Below, piece after piece: positions 53,479 through 61,740 of a stretch of DNA of 64,000 bases. Source of the DNA: Hominifimenecus microfluidus (GTDB taxonomy: Bacteria; Bacillota; Clostridia; Lachnospirales; Lachnospiraceae); the NCBI GenBank assembly GCA_020687485.1, contig JAJEQR010000005.1:1-64000 (forward strand). The letters are read 5' to 3'. The notes below the pieces were generated by a model. The model made no database searches. It saw only the letters and a program-made list of their open reading frames with translations, and was not told the DNA's origin. Position 1 is the stretch's first letter. Every line of letters starts with the position of its first letter. The translations under genes were made by a program, and so were the position numbers.

Positions 53479-53648
53479 TTTATCTCAGTCGAGAAGACTC
53501 CCACCTCTTTCAGGTGGCGAGTGACAGCAAATGTGTCTCAGTGGGAGTCCAATCTCCGACTGAGATAAACGCTCCGCGAGGATGCGCAGTGATTCTGTAA
53601 AGAATATGTCAGCTTACGCTGACCAGAATCACGCGCCAAGTCTCGCGG
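53479..53648. ncRNA. Structured lon leader with competing hairpins
   Basis: Two large self-complementary domains lie between clpX and lon. Domain 1: TTTATCTCAGTCG (53479-53491) pairs perfectly with 53557-53569, and GACTCCCAC (53496-53504) pairs with GTGGGAGTC (53541-53549). CCACCT (53501-53506) can instead pair with AGGTGG (53512-53517), an exclusive alternative. Domain 2: CCGCGAG (53574-53580) pairs with CTCGCGG (53642-53648), GCGC with GCGC, GTGATTCTG (53589-53597) with CAGAATCAC (53624-53632), and TCAGC with GCTGA at the tip. The stretch holds no open reading frame of note. It could be a cis-acting RNA for lon or a palindromic mobile element. Confidence 0.6.
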
Positions 53649-53664
53649 CTGCTCGACTTGAATA

Positions 53665-53720
53665 TAACAATTCAGAGCTCCTGCTCGATTCCGCTTATGC
53701 TGCATGGCTCTGAATCGTTA
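53665..53720. repeat. Palindromic element 3' of clpX
   Basis: TAACAATTCAGAGC (53665-53678) pairs with GCTCTGAATCGTTA (53707-53720) with one mismatch, and the loop holds GCTCGATTCCGC. It starts 4 bases after the clpX stop codon on the minus strand. Confidence 0.85.
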
Positions 53721-53724
53721 CATA

Positions 53725-55011
53725 TTATGCGCTCTCTTCCGGCTTCTTCTTTCTGGCCCGGCCTCTGACCTCCTCAGTGCGATACGTAATCTCCGGAAGT
53801 CCGAGACCACGAACCACATCTTCTGTCACGAGCACGCGGCCGATCTTATCATCCGAAGGGATCTCGTACATCAGATCCGTCATCGCCTTCTCGATGATGG
53901 AACGAAGGCCTCTGGCTCCGGTCTTTCGCTCGAAGGACTGGCGAGCGATCTCACGGATGGCTTCGTCTGTAAACTCCAGCTCCACGCCGTCCAACTCAAA
54001 GAGCTTCTTATACTGCTTTACGATCGCGTTCTTCGGCTCTGTCAGGATACGGCAGAGTGCGTCCTCATCCAGCAGCTCCAGAGATACCGTAACCGGAACA
54101 CGTCCCACGAATTCCGGGATCAGGCCGAACTTCACAAGATCCTGCGGCAGCACCTGCTTCAGGAGCTCGCCGACATTCTGCTCGTTTTTGGCCTTTACCT
54201 CCGCGTTGAAGCCGATCGCGTTCGCGCCCTGACGGGATTCCACGATCTTCTCCAGACCGTCGAAAGCGCCGCCGCAGATAAAGAGGATATTCGTGGTATC
54301 GATCTGGAACATCTCCTGCTGGGGATGCTTGCGGCCGCCCTGCGGCGGAACACTGGCAACCGTACCCTCCAGAATCTTCAGAAGAGCCTGCTGCACACCC
54401 TCACCGGATACATCGCGGGTAATGGAAACATTCTCTGATTTCTTCGTAATCTTATCAATCTCATCAATATAGATAATGCCGTACTCCGCACGGGAAATGT
54501 CGTAATCGGCCGCCTGGATCAGCTTCAGCAGAATGTTCTCCACATCCTCGCCGACGTATCCGGCTTCCGTAAGTGCTGTCGCATCCGCAATCGCAAAGGG
54601 GACATGAAGCAGTCTCGCGATGGTCTGCGCCAGGAACGTCTTACCGGAACCGGTAGGACCTAGCATAAGAATGTTGCTCTTCTGAAGCTCCAGATCCGGA
54701 TCGGGTTCCGTGGAAATTCTCTTATAATGATTGTACACTGCTACAGAGAGTACCTTCTTGGCATCCTCCTGACCGATCACATACTGATCCAGGAAAGCTT
54801 TAATCTCCTTTGGCTTGCGCAGCTCCAGTCCGGGGAACTGTGCTGTATGATCCGCATTGTCGAACTCCTCTTCCAGGAGCTCTGCGCAGAGATCCACACA
54901 CTCGTCACAGATAAATACATCCTTGCGGTTACCCGCGATCAGCTTCTGCACCTGATCCTGGGGCTTTCCGCAGAATGAGCAGTGAAGCTGATTATCAATT
55001 CCTTTTGCCAT
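53725..55011 (-). CDS. clpX: ATP-dependent Clp protease ATP-binding subunit ClpX
   Basis: A 428-residue unfoldase feeding ClpP. The N-terminal zinc domain has CSFCGKPQ and CDEC. Walker A GPTGSGKT and Walker [11 protein letters not shown] follow, with the ClpP-binding loop and the sensor-2 [19 protein letters not shown] lies 12 bases before the ATG. The order tig-clpP-clpX-lon-ysxC is a conserved Firmicute block. A palindromic element and the structured lon leader follow its stop codon. Confidence 0.97.
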   Translation of the reverse strand: MAKGIDNQLHCSFCGKPQDQVQKLIAGNRKDVFICDECVDLCAELLEEEFDNADHTAQFPGLELRKPKEIKAFLDQYVIGQEDAKKVLSVAVYNHYKRISTEPDPDLELQKSNILMLGPTGSGKTFLAQTIARLLHVPFAIADATALTEAGYVGEDVENILLKLIQAADYDISRAEYGIIYIDEIDKITKKSENVSITRDVSGEGVQQALLKILEGTVASVPPQGGRKHPQQEMFQIDTTNILFICGGAFDGLEKIVESRQGANAIGFNAEVKAKNEQNVGELLKQVLPQDLVKFGLIPEFVGRVPVTVSLELLDEDALCRILTEPKNAIVKQYKKLFELDGVELEFTDEAIREIARQSFERKTGARGLRSIIEKAMTDLMYEIPSDDKIGRVLVTEDVVRGLGLPEITYRTEEVRGRARKKKPEESA

Positions 55012-55030
55012 GTTCTTGTTCTACTCCTTG

Positions 55031-55612
55031 TCAGCGGCTAACGATCACCTGATCGATCAGACCGTAGGCTTTTGCTTCCTCTGCGCTCATGTAGTTGTCG
55101 CGCTCGGTATCCGCCTCGATCACTTCCAGTGGCTGGCCGGTGTTGGCTGCCAGGATCTCATTCAGTTTCTTCTTCGTCTTCAGGATGTGCTCCGCGACAA
55201 TGCGGATCTCGGTCGCCTGTCCCTGCGCGCCGCCGGAAGGCTGGTGGATCATGATCTCCGCATTCGGCAGAGCGAAGCGCTTGCCCTTCGTGCCGCCGGA
55301 AAGCAGGAACGCTCCCATGCTGGCCGCCATACCCATACAGATCGTGGATACATCACACTTGATATACTGCATCGTGTCATAGATCGCCATACCGGCCGTT
55401 ACAGAACCGCCCGGACTGTTGATATAAAGCTGAATATCCTTGCCGGGATCTTCCGATTCCAGGAAAAGCAGCTGCGATACAATCAGACTCGCGGTCACAT
55501 CATTCACTTCTTCTCCCAGAAAGATGATGCGATCCTTCAGAAGACGGGAATAAATATCGTAGGTGCGCTCTCCGCGGCTGGTGGATTCCAGGACATAGGG
55601 GACTAAACTCAT
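55031..55612 (-). CDS. clpP: ATP-dependent Clp protease proteolytic subunit
   Basis: A 193-residue serine peptidase forming the ClpP tetradecamer. The catalytic triad is visible: Ser98 ([10 protein letters not shown]), His123 (MIHQPSGG) and Asp172. The start at 55612 follows AAAGGAG; 23 further upstream residues overlap a terminator-like hairpin and are rejected. The short N-terminus fits a self-processing or unprocessed ClpP. It is followed by clpX after 19 bases. Confidence 0.97.
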   Translation of the reverse strand: MSLVPYVLESTSRGERTYDIYSRLLKDRIIFLGEEVNDVTASLIVSQLLFLESEDPGKDIQLYINSPGGSVTAGMAIYDTMQYIKCDVSTICMGMAASMGAFLLSGGTKGKRFALPNAEIMIHQPSGGAQGQATEIRIVAEHILKTKKKLNEILAANTGQPLEVIEADTERDNYMSAEEAKAYGLIDQVIVSR

Positions 55613-55637
55613 ATCTGTCAATACTCCTTTACTGAAA

Positions 55638-55677
55638 TAAAACGGAAAGCTGCTGCTTTCGCCGGCAGCAGCTTTCC
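55638..55677 (-). terminator. Hairpin between tig and clpP
   Basis: GGAAAGCTGCTG (55644-55655) pairs perfectly with CAGCAGCTTTCC (55666-55677) and is followed on the minus strand by GTTTTATTTC. It probably ends part of the tig transcripts before clpP. Confidence 0.75.
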
Positions 55678-55712
55678 TCATGTAATACGAAACTTTTATA
55701 ACAATCCGGGAC

Positions 55713-56993
55713 TTACTTGGACTGCTCGTACATCAGATCCAGGGCCTTCTGAACTGCAATGTTCTCTCTCATCTGCTCCTTCTGATCTTCCGTTACGTAA
55801 GGCTTGATCTGGTCAACTTCCATGCCGTAGCTCTTCGCCAGATCCTCGATCTCCTTCTCAACATCCTCTTCGGAAGCGGTGAGACCTTCCGCAGCAGCTA
55901 CTGCCTCCAGAACCAGACGGCTCTCGATGCGCTTCTTCGCCTGCTCCTTGGACTCTTCGATCATCTTCTCTACGGTGCTGCCGGTGTACTGCATGTACTG
56001 ATCCATGCTCAGGCCCTGCTGCTGCAGACGCTGTGCGAAATCCTGAACCATGCTGCGAGCCTGGCTCTCGATCATCAGATCCGGGATATCCATGGTAGCG
56101 CCCTCAACAGCCTTCTCTACCAGAGCATCCTCCTTCGCGGTCTTCGCAGCCTTCTCCTTCTGCTCGGTCAGCTTCGCGCGGATGTCAGCCTTGTACTCCT
56201 CCAGAGTCTCAAAATCGGATACTTCGCTTGCGAACTCGTCGTCCAGCTCCGGAAGCTCCTTTGCCTTGATAGAGTTAACCTTGCACTTGAAGACTGCGGG
56301 TTTGCCTGCCAGTTCCTTCGCATGGTACTCTTCGGGGAAGTTTACATTTACTTCCTTCTCTTCGCCCAGAGCGGTGCCGATCAGCTGCTCCTCGAAACCG
56401 GGGATAAAAGAACCGGAACCGATGGTCAGCGGGAAGTTCTCTGCCTTGCCGCCCTCGAAAGCAACGCCGTCAATGAAACCTTCAAAATCCAGCTCGATCA
56501 CGTCGCCGTCAGCAACCGGACGATCCTCAACAGTGATCGTGGTGGAGTTCTTGTCCTGCTCCTTCTTCAGCTCGGCCAGGATCTCATCCTCGGTTACTTC
56601 TACAGGCTCGGAAGCAACCTCCAGACCCTTGTATTCGCCCAGAGTTACTTCCGGCTTAACAGCAACGGTAGCAACGAAGATCACGGACTTACCAGGCTCT
56701 ACCTGAGTATATTCGATCTGAGGCTGGGATACGATATCTTTCTCCACTTCCTTGCATGCTTCCTCGTAAGCACCGGGAACCAACTCGTTCACTGCCTCTT
56801 CCAGGAATACATCAGCGCCATACATCTTCTCGATCATCTTGCGGGGCGCCTTGCCCTTGCGGAAACCGGGCAGCTGAATCTTATTCTTCTCTTTCTGATA
56901 TACCTTCTCGATGGACTTCTCAACGTCCTCTACCGGAACCTCGACGGTCAGCTTCACCAGATTCTTCTCCAGGGTCTCTACATTAACACTCAT
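55713..56993 (-). CDS. tig: Trigger factor
   Basis: A 426-residue ribosome-bound chaperone. The N-terminal ribosome-binding domain has [11 protein letters not shown] in its signature loop. A peptidyl-prolyl isomerase (FKBP-like) domain follows at about 150-245 ([21 protein letters not shown], given in part), and then the helical C-terminal substrate domain. CAAGGAGG precedes the ATG. An extended -10 promoter lies about 60 bases upstream. It is the first gene of the tig-clpP-clpX-lon-ysxC block. Confidence 0.96.
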   Translation of the reverse strand: MSVNVETLEKNLVKLTVEVPVEDVEKSIEKVYQKEKNKIQLPGFRKGKAPRKMIEKMYGADVFLEEAVNELVPGAYEEACKEVEKDIVSQPQIEYTQVEPGKSVIFVATVAVKPEVTLGEYKGLEVASEPVEVTEDEILAELKKEQDKNSTTITVEDRPVADGDVIELDFEGFIDGVAFEGGKAENFPLTIGSGSFIPGFEEQLIGTALGEEKEVNVNFPEEYHAKELAGKPAVFKCKVNSIKAKELPELDDEFASEVSDFETLEEYKADIRAKLTEQKEKAAKTAKEDALVEKAVEGATMDIPDLMIESQARSMVQDFAQRLQQQGLSMDQYMQYTGSTVEKMIEESKEQAKKRIESRLVLEAVAAAEGLTASEEDVEKEIEDLAKSYGMEVDQIKPYVTEDQKEQMRENIAVQKALDLMYEQSK

Positions 56994-57052
56994 TTTGTGC
57001 TTCCTCCTTGATTTATGGAACTTCTCATGTTTTTTTACTTAGTCAATTTAGC

Positions 57053-57060
57053 ATTATAGC
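57053..57060 (-). promoter_or_regulatory. tig promoter (extended -10)
   Basis: Minus-strand TGCTATAAT gives an extended -10 with a perfect TATAAT (57053-57058); the -35 is weak. It lies 60 bases before the tig start. Confidence 0.65.
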
Positions 57061-57084
57061 ATAAGCACTTCAGAAAATCCAGCA

Positions 57085-57600
57085 TTATTTTAACCATTTT
57101 AGTCGGGGCCAGTAAGAAAAATACACTTTGCCCCAGATTGCGTCCTTATACACGTATGTATTCCGCCAGTAACGGGCGTCCAGTGAGTGATTCCGGTTAT
57201 CTCCCATCACGAAATAGGCTCCCTCCGGCACCTCATACGGACCAAAGCTTCCCTCCATGGGCTCCGCCAGGTAATCCTCCTCCAGAGCTTCACCGTTCAC
57301 GTAGGTCTGTCCATCGATGATCTCCACCGTATCGCCGGGAAGGCCAATGATACGCTTCACATAGGGCGTGTCCGGATCGTCCGGCGCCTTAAACACAATG
57401 ATGTCTCCCCGCTCCGGCTCACTGAACCAGTAGCTGCACTTTAACCCCATCACGCGGGTCCCTGTCATGATGGTGTTCTCCATGGACTCTGTAGGAATCG
57501 TCGCATTGATCAGGATAAAAACCCGGAACAGCAGCACTGCTCCCAGCAGCACTGCATACGGAAGGATCTCACGAATCCATCGTCTTACATTCCCACTCAT
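57085..57600 (-). CDS. lepB: Signal peptidase I
   Basis: A 171-residue membrane-anchored peptidase removing signal peptides from exported proteins. One membrane helix (about 13-32) precedes the catalytic Ser39 (PTESM), and Lys82 lies in YVKRIIGLPGD. The GDNRNHSLDAR box E is present. The small size fits Firmicute type I peptidases. AGGAGG precedes the ATG. It may serve several Sec substrates; the dctP and MBL-fold lipoproteins use signal peptidase II instead. Confidence 0.94.
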   Translation of the reverse strand: MSGNVRRWIREILPYAVLLGAVLLFRVFILINATIPTESMENTIMTGTRVMGLKCSYWFSEPERGDIIVFKAPDDPDTPYVKRIIGLPGDTVEIIDGQTYVNGEALEEDYLAEPMEGSFGPYEVPEGAYFVMGDNRNHSLDARYWRNTYVYKDAIWGKVYFSYWPRLKWLK

Positions 57601-57628
57601 TTATACCTCCTGCCTGACACAGCATAAC

Positions 57629-57653
57629 GCCAGTGCCCTTACGGGGCACCGGC
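57629..57653 (-). terminator. GC-rich hairpin after the SPFH gene
   Basis: GCCAGTGCCC and GGGGCACCGGC pair around TTAC, about 60 bases after the SPFH stop codon on the minus strand. No real T-run follows, so termination is uncertain. Confidence 0.4.
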
Positions 57654-57711
57654 GCATCTGCTTTTCGTATTATATCATGATTCCGGACGACCGCCCGGCT
57701 CCGATCATAAA

Positions 57712-58647
57712 TTATTCCTTCGCGACTTCCACCACAGAGCGAACCGCTCCGGCCAGTCCCTGAATATCGGAAGGAATGATGATCTTGGTCGCCTGGCCGT
57801 CCGCCGCCTTCGCGAATGCCTCCAGGCTCTTCAGCTGGATCACAGCATCATCGGCTCCGGCCTCGCGGATCAGACGGATACCTTCTGCATTCGCCTGCTG
57901 TACCTTGATGATCGCCTGCGCCTCACCTTCTGCCTCGCGGATCATAGCTTCCTTCTTCGCTTCCGCGCGAAGGATAGCCGCCTGCTTCTCTGCCTCCGCT
58001 TCCAGAATCGCGGATTCCTTGTGACCTTCGGCCACCAGTACGGTGGACTTCTTCTCACCTTCGGCCTGCAGAATCTTCTCACGGCGCTCACGCTCCGCCT
58101 TCATCTGCTTCTCCATGGAATCCTGGATCGCTGCCGGAGGAATGATGTTCTTCAGCTCCACGCGGTTCACTTTGATGCCCCAGGGATCGGTGGCCACATC
58201 CAGCAGGGTACGCATCTTCGTGTTGATCAGCTCACGGGAGGTCAGCGTATCGTCGAGCTCCAGATCACCGATGATATTACGAAGCGTCGTAGCCGTCAGG
58301 TTCTCGATCGCCATCAGCGGATTCTCCACACCGTACGCGTACAGTTTCGGGTCCGTAATCTGGAAGAATACAACCGTATCGATCTGCATGGTTACATTAT
58401 CCTTCGTGATTACGGGCTGCGGCTTGAAGTCGATGACCTGCTCCTTCAGATTCACTCTGCGCGCCACGCGATCCACGATCGGAAGTTTGAAATGAAGTCC
58501 GACCGACCAGGTTCCAATGTATGCGCCCAGACGCTCCACAATCAGTGCCTGCGCCTGCGGCACAATCTTGATGCAGGACGCCAGTACCGCCAGAATCAGT
58601 ATCACAAGAAGTATTACTACTGCGCCGCCAATATATTCACCAATCAT
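57712..58647 (-). CDS. SPFH/stomatin family membrane protein
   Basis: A 311-residue band-7 protein: one N-terminal membrane helix (about 8-26), the SPFH domain (about 28-190; VPQAQALIVERLGAY, GLHFKLPIVDR) and a long Ala/Glu/Lys coiled coil (about 185-260) containing the repeated EAEKQAAILRAEAKKEA pattern. Such proteins form ring-like scaffolds and influence membrane domains or proteolysis. An NfeD-type partner is encoded just upstream (25 bases away), a conserved pairing. The precise process is unknown. GAAGGAGG precedes the ATG. Confidence 0.93.
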   Translation of the reverse strand: MIGEYIGGAVVILLVILILAVLASCIKIVPQAQALIVERLGAYIGTWSVGLHFKLPIVDRVARRVNLKEQVIDFKPQPVITKDNVTMQIDTVVFFQITDPKLYAYGVENPLMAIENLTATTLRNIIGDLELDDTLTSRELINTKMRTLLDVATDPWGIKVNRVELKNIIPPAAIQDSMEKQMKAERERREKILQAEGEKKSTVLVAEGHKESAILEAEAEKQAAILRAEAKKEAMIREAEGEAQAIIKVQQANAEGIRLIREAGADDAVIQLKSLEAFAKAADGQATKIIIPSDIQGLAGAVRSVVEVAKE

Positions 58648-58672
58648 TCTGTTTCCTCCTTCATACCTGCTC

Positions 58673-59146
58673 TTATAGCTGTTCTTTCATCTGCTCTGAG
58701 AATTCCATCTCGTTATCCTTCGCTTTTCTTACGATCAGCTTGACTCCATCGATCCGGACAATCCGCACCAGTGCTCCTGCCGGGATCTGGATGGCGTCAT
58801 CCTCGCTTCTCGCTGTCCAGGTGACTCCCTGCACCTGTGCGCTTCCCTTTGCTTCCAGGTTGTCAATCTCCTCCTCCACTACGGCATGCTTCCCGATCAG
58901 ACTGTCCACGTTGGTCTTCTCTGTCTTCTGATTCAGATACCGAACCGCAAATGGCCGGGTCACCAGAAGAAGGATCAGCGAGACAGCGATGAAGACAACT
59001 GCCTGCAGCCATACCGGACAGCCGATCAGCGAAATCAGAAACGCCGCCAGCGCTCCTCCGGCAAACCATATGGTTGTAAGTCCCATCGTCAGGATCTCGA
59101 TACCGAGCAGAACAACAAAGAGCATCAGCCAGTAAATCGGTTCCAT
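58673..59146 (-). CDS. NfeD-like membrane protein
   Basis: A 157-residue protein with an N-terminal membrane region of three to four helices (WLMLFVVLLGIEILTMG and two further segments to about residue 80) and a C-terminal OB-fold (about 85-150) of the NfeD type (IGKHAVVEEEIDNLEAKGSAQV). The start at 59146 follows AGGAGGG. It is the short, protease-lacking form and is paired with the SPFH gene. A promoter 70-95 bases upstream makes it first in a two-gene operon. Confidence 0.9.
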   Translation of the reverse strand: MEPIYWLMLFVVLLGIEILTMGLTTIWFAGGALAAFLISLIGCPVWLQAVVFIAVSLILLLVTRPFAVRYLNQKTEKTNVDSLIGKHAVVEEEIDNLEAKGSAQVQGVTWTARSEDDAIQIPAGALVRIVRIDGVKLIVRKAKDNEMEFSEQMKEQL

Positions 59147-59214
59147 CCGGCCCTCCTTTCTCACGAAACGGTGTTCGCTGTCATCCATTGTCTACATCTA
59201 CATCCGTTATGCCT

Positions 59215-59243
59215 ATTCTAACCTATTTTCAGACAAATTACAA
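59215..59243 (-). promoter_or_regulatory. Promoter of the NfeD-SPFH operon
   Basis: Minus-strand TTGTAA (59238-59243), 17-bp spacer and TAGAAT (59215-59220). Confidence 0.75.
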
Positions 59244-59261
59244 CCGAAAAAATGTTAAGAT

Positions 59262-60167
59262 TTATCGATGATATTCCTCCGACTCCAGGAATCCCCGAAA
59301 GACTTCCGCCCGTGTGCCGCCATGTTCCAGCACATTTAACCAGGCTTCCATCTCGGCAGCGCCCGGCTCCCGTCCCAGAAGGAAGGTGTAGAGCTCTCTG
59401 ACATAGCGCTTCCTGCCCTCCGACGAGTCGATCACAGCGTCTGAGATCTCCTCCCAGCTCTTTCCGCTCTTCAGCTGCTGTTCCCAGAAGGCAAGGCCTT
59501 CCGGATCCGGCAGACGCCCCAGAGCCGTCACATACAGCTCCTCCAGCTTCACTTTCCAAAACCCTCCGGAAGAAGCTTTTCCTTCCTGAGACGCGGAAGA
59601 AGCTTTTCCTTCCTGAGACGCGGAAGAAGCTATGCCTTCCGGAGACGCAGAAGAAGCCGCATAATCTGAGTTGTCTGCCGGAAGAGCGCGCCGGACACAG
59701 ATCAATCCGCGATTATTGATCGGCGCAGGTGCGCTGCGTTCTCTTCTCGCCCTGCAATATTCCTCCATATTCTTCCGGACAGGTCCGATTCCGAAGCCGT
59801 GGCCGGACAGTTCTCCATTTCCGACATACATCTCCACATGACCGACATAATCCGCCGATTTTCGACCGGTATCACTCCCACGGAAGAACAGCAGATCCCC
59901 AGGAAGCAGCTTCTTCTCATCTGGAATGCCGTCACGGATTCCCGCGTCAATCGTAGTTAGTTTCTTCGTCCGGATCTGACCCACAGTGTCATCGCCGATA
60001 TTGATTCCCAGCACTTCTTTATAAACCCAGTGGACCAGGCTGGAGCAATCGCTGTAGCCACTGTCCACACGACTTCTCCGCGTGCTCTGCGTATAGGTAT
60101 TCTTCCCCTCGCGACTCTCCATCTTCGCCACCAGCGCCAATCGCTTTTCCCTCACCATCATTGCCAT
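59262..60167 (-). CDS. NlpC/P60 peptidase with DUF4214 repeats
   Basis: A 301-residue protein. The N-terminal half is an NlpC/P60 cysteine peptidase with Cys41 (SGYSDCSSLV) and His110 (YVGHVEMYVG), the usual cell-wall peptide hydrolase catalytic pair. A linker with nine-residue Ser/Ala repeats (SASPEGIA, then SASQEGKA twice) follows. The C-terminus has two DUF4214 units (ELYVTALGRLPDPEGLAFW and ELYTFLLGREPGAAEMEAW). No signal peptide or lipobox is visible after the ATG at 60167 (AGGAGG upstream). The protein therefore either stays in the cytoplasm or leaves by an unknown path. It could be a wall-modifying enzyme or a toxin-like effector. Confidence 0.87.
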   Translation of the reverse strand: MAMMVREKRLALVAKMESREGKNTYTQSTRRSRVDSGYSDCSSLVHWVYKEVLGINIGDDTVGQIRTKKLTTIDAGIRDGIPDEKKLLPGDLLFFRGSDTGRKSADYVGHVEMYVGNGELSGHGFGIGPVRKNMEEYCRARRERSAPAPINNRGLICVRRALPADNSDYAASSASPEGIASSASQEGKASSASQEGKASSGGFWKVKLEELYVTALGRLPDPEGLAFWEQQLKSGKSWEEISDAVIDSSEGRKRYVRELYTFLLGREPGAAEMEAWLNVLEHGGTRAEVFRGFLESEEYHR

Positions 60168-60311
60168 ATACGAAACCTCCTGAATCATTGTTTTTATCAC
60201 GAATCATTACCTGTTAGCATATGCGCATTTTCTCTCATCGATGCTTTTACATTAATGGATATGAGTCTTCTATGGATGGATCCGGAGCAGAATTTTCAGG
60301 ATCTATTTATG

Positions 60312-60359
60312 AAAAAATACGAGTGACCATTGATACAAACAACGGTCACTCGTTTTTTT
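60312..60359. terminator. Bidirectional terminator after the cobalamin operon
   Basis: ACGAGTGACC (60319-60328) pairs with GGTCACTCGT (60343-60352), with T-runs on both strands (TTTTTTT on plus, TATTTTTTC on minus). It ends the corrin operon, whose last gene stops at 60370. No gene is seen between 60168 and 60369. Confidence 0.85.
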
Positions 60360-60369
60360 CTGCCCTGAT

Positions 60370-61740
60370 CTATACGATTTTGTATTTCGAAGCCTTTCTC
60401 ACAAAAGATTCCGCAAAGTGGGGATTCGATGGATAGTACAAGTGTGGGAATCCCAGCCAGTAATGCTCTCCGCTGACGATGCACGAATATTTTTTCCCCG
60501 TCGCCGGCTTCGTCGCAATGCAAGCTCTTCCGTTCTCGCTGCTGTCAAAGTAGTGGAATTCATGCGCCTTGATCTTCTCATACGGCGGCAGAAAATTGCC
60601 GCGAACCTCTTCAAGTTCGATATAGCCGAAACGAACCAGCTTTCCGGCATAGCGGCACTCCGCGTCCAGAACTCCGGCCATCGCACAACCTTCCGCTACA
60701 CTACCTGCTTTCATCTTCGGATACAGGAGAGAGTGCAGGTACATAAAACCGCCGCACTCTGCCACCATCGGCATTCCTCTGCGGAACGCCGTTCGTATCG
60801 CATCCCGCATGGAAGTATTGGCGCTCAGCTCCTTTGCGTACAGTTCCGGGTATCCCCCACCGAACAGGACACCGTCACAGTCCGGAAGATTCTCGTCGTG
60901 AAGAGGAGAAAAATATGTCAGCTCCGCGCCATACTGCCTCAGCAAACGCAGGTTATCTTCATAATAGAAGCAGAACGCGTCGTCCCTGGCAATTGCAATC
61001 GTGCAGCAAATAGGATGCTGCGCGATTGCAGTCTCTTCACCGTCCAGTTCTTCGGCATGTGCCGCAATCTCCGTCAGTGCATCCAGATCGATCGTCTCCG
61101 CCAGGCAGTCGGCGGTCTCCCGCAGCTGCTTCCGGATATCTGCCAGCTCATCCGGGAGAACCAGTCCCAGATGACGGCTCTCCAGGTGCATCTCCCTCTG
61201 ATCGGGAAAGTAGCCGACGACTTTCAGGGAAAGCTCCTGCTCGATCAGCGGCTTTATAATCTCATAATATCCTTTTGACATCCGGTTCAGCAGAACGCCC
61301 CGGATCAGGTGATCGGTGTCGCACTGCAGGAAACCCGCGATCAGCGCCACTACAGACCGTCCCATGCCTTTCGCATCGACGACCAATATGATCGGCGTCC
61401 TCGTTACTTTTGCCAGATGATAGGAAGAGCCCTCCTCACGGATACCGCCCAGGCCATCGTACAGCCCCATCACACCCTCCAGCACGGCAAAGTCGCCTTC
61501 TTTTCGATCTGCGAGGAAGAGTTTTCTGGTGGTTTCCTCGTCTGTAAAGAAGGTATCCAGATTCTTCGCCGGAACTCCCAGAACCTTCTGGTGGAACATC
61601 GGATCGATATAATCTGGCCCGCACTTGTATGACGACACGGGAACTCTCCGGTCCTTCAGAAGCTGCAGCACCGCGCAGGTAATTGTGGTCTTTCCGCTGC
61701 CGCTTTTCGGAGCGGCCAGCATGATTCGATTCATCTTCAT
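60370..61740 (-). CDS. cobB: Cobyrinate a,c-diamide synthase
   Basis: A 456-residue enzyme amidating cobyrinate side chains a and c with glutamine and ATP. The N-terminal P-loop domain has APKSGSGKTT (Walker A), KCGPDYIDP and DTFFTDEE. The C-terminal class I amidotransferase domain has the nucleophile in MVAECGGFMYL and HEFHYFD. CbiA and CobB are the anaerobic and aerobic forms; the gene cluster (fused CbiE/CbiT) suggests the anaerobic, CbiA-like role. The ATG overlaps the previous stop (ATGA) with GAGGAG upstream, and a second ATG two codons later is possible. It is the last gene of the operon. Confidence 0.94.
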   Translation of the reverse strand: MKMNRIMLAAPKSGSGKTTITCAVLQLLKDRRVPVSSYKCGPDYIDPMFHQKVLGVPAKNLDTFFTDEETTRKLFLADRKEGDFAVLEGVMGLYDGLGGIREEGSSYHLAKVTRTPIILVVDAKGMGRSVVALIAGFLQCDTDHLIRGVLLNRMSKGYYEIIKPLIEQELSLKVVGYFPDQREMHLESRHLGLVLPDELADIRKQLRETADCLAETIDLDALTEIAAHAEELDGEETAIAQHPICCTIAIARDDAFCFYYEDNLRLLRQYGAELTYFSPLHDENLPDCDGVLFGGGYPELYAKELSANTSMRDAIRTAFRRGMPMVAECGGFMYLHSLLYPKMKAGSVAEGCAMAGVLDAECRYAGKLVRFGYIELEEVRGNFLPPYEKIKAHEFHYFDSSENGRACIATKPATGKKYSCIVSGEHYWLGFPHLYYPSNPHFAESFVRKASKYKIV

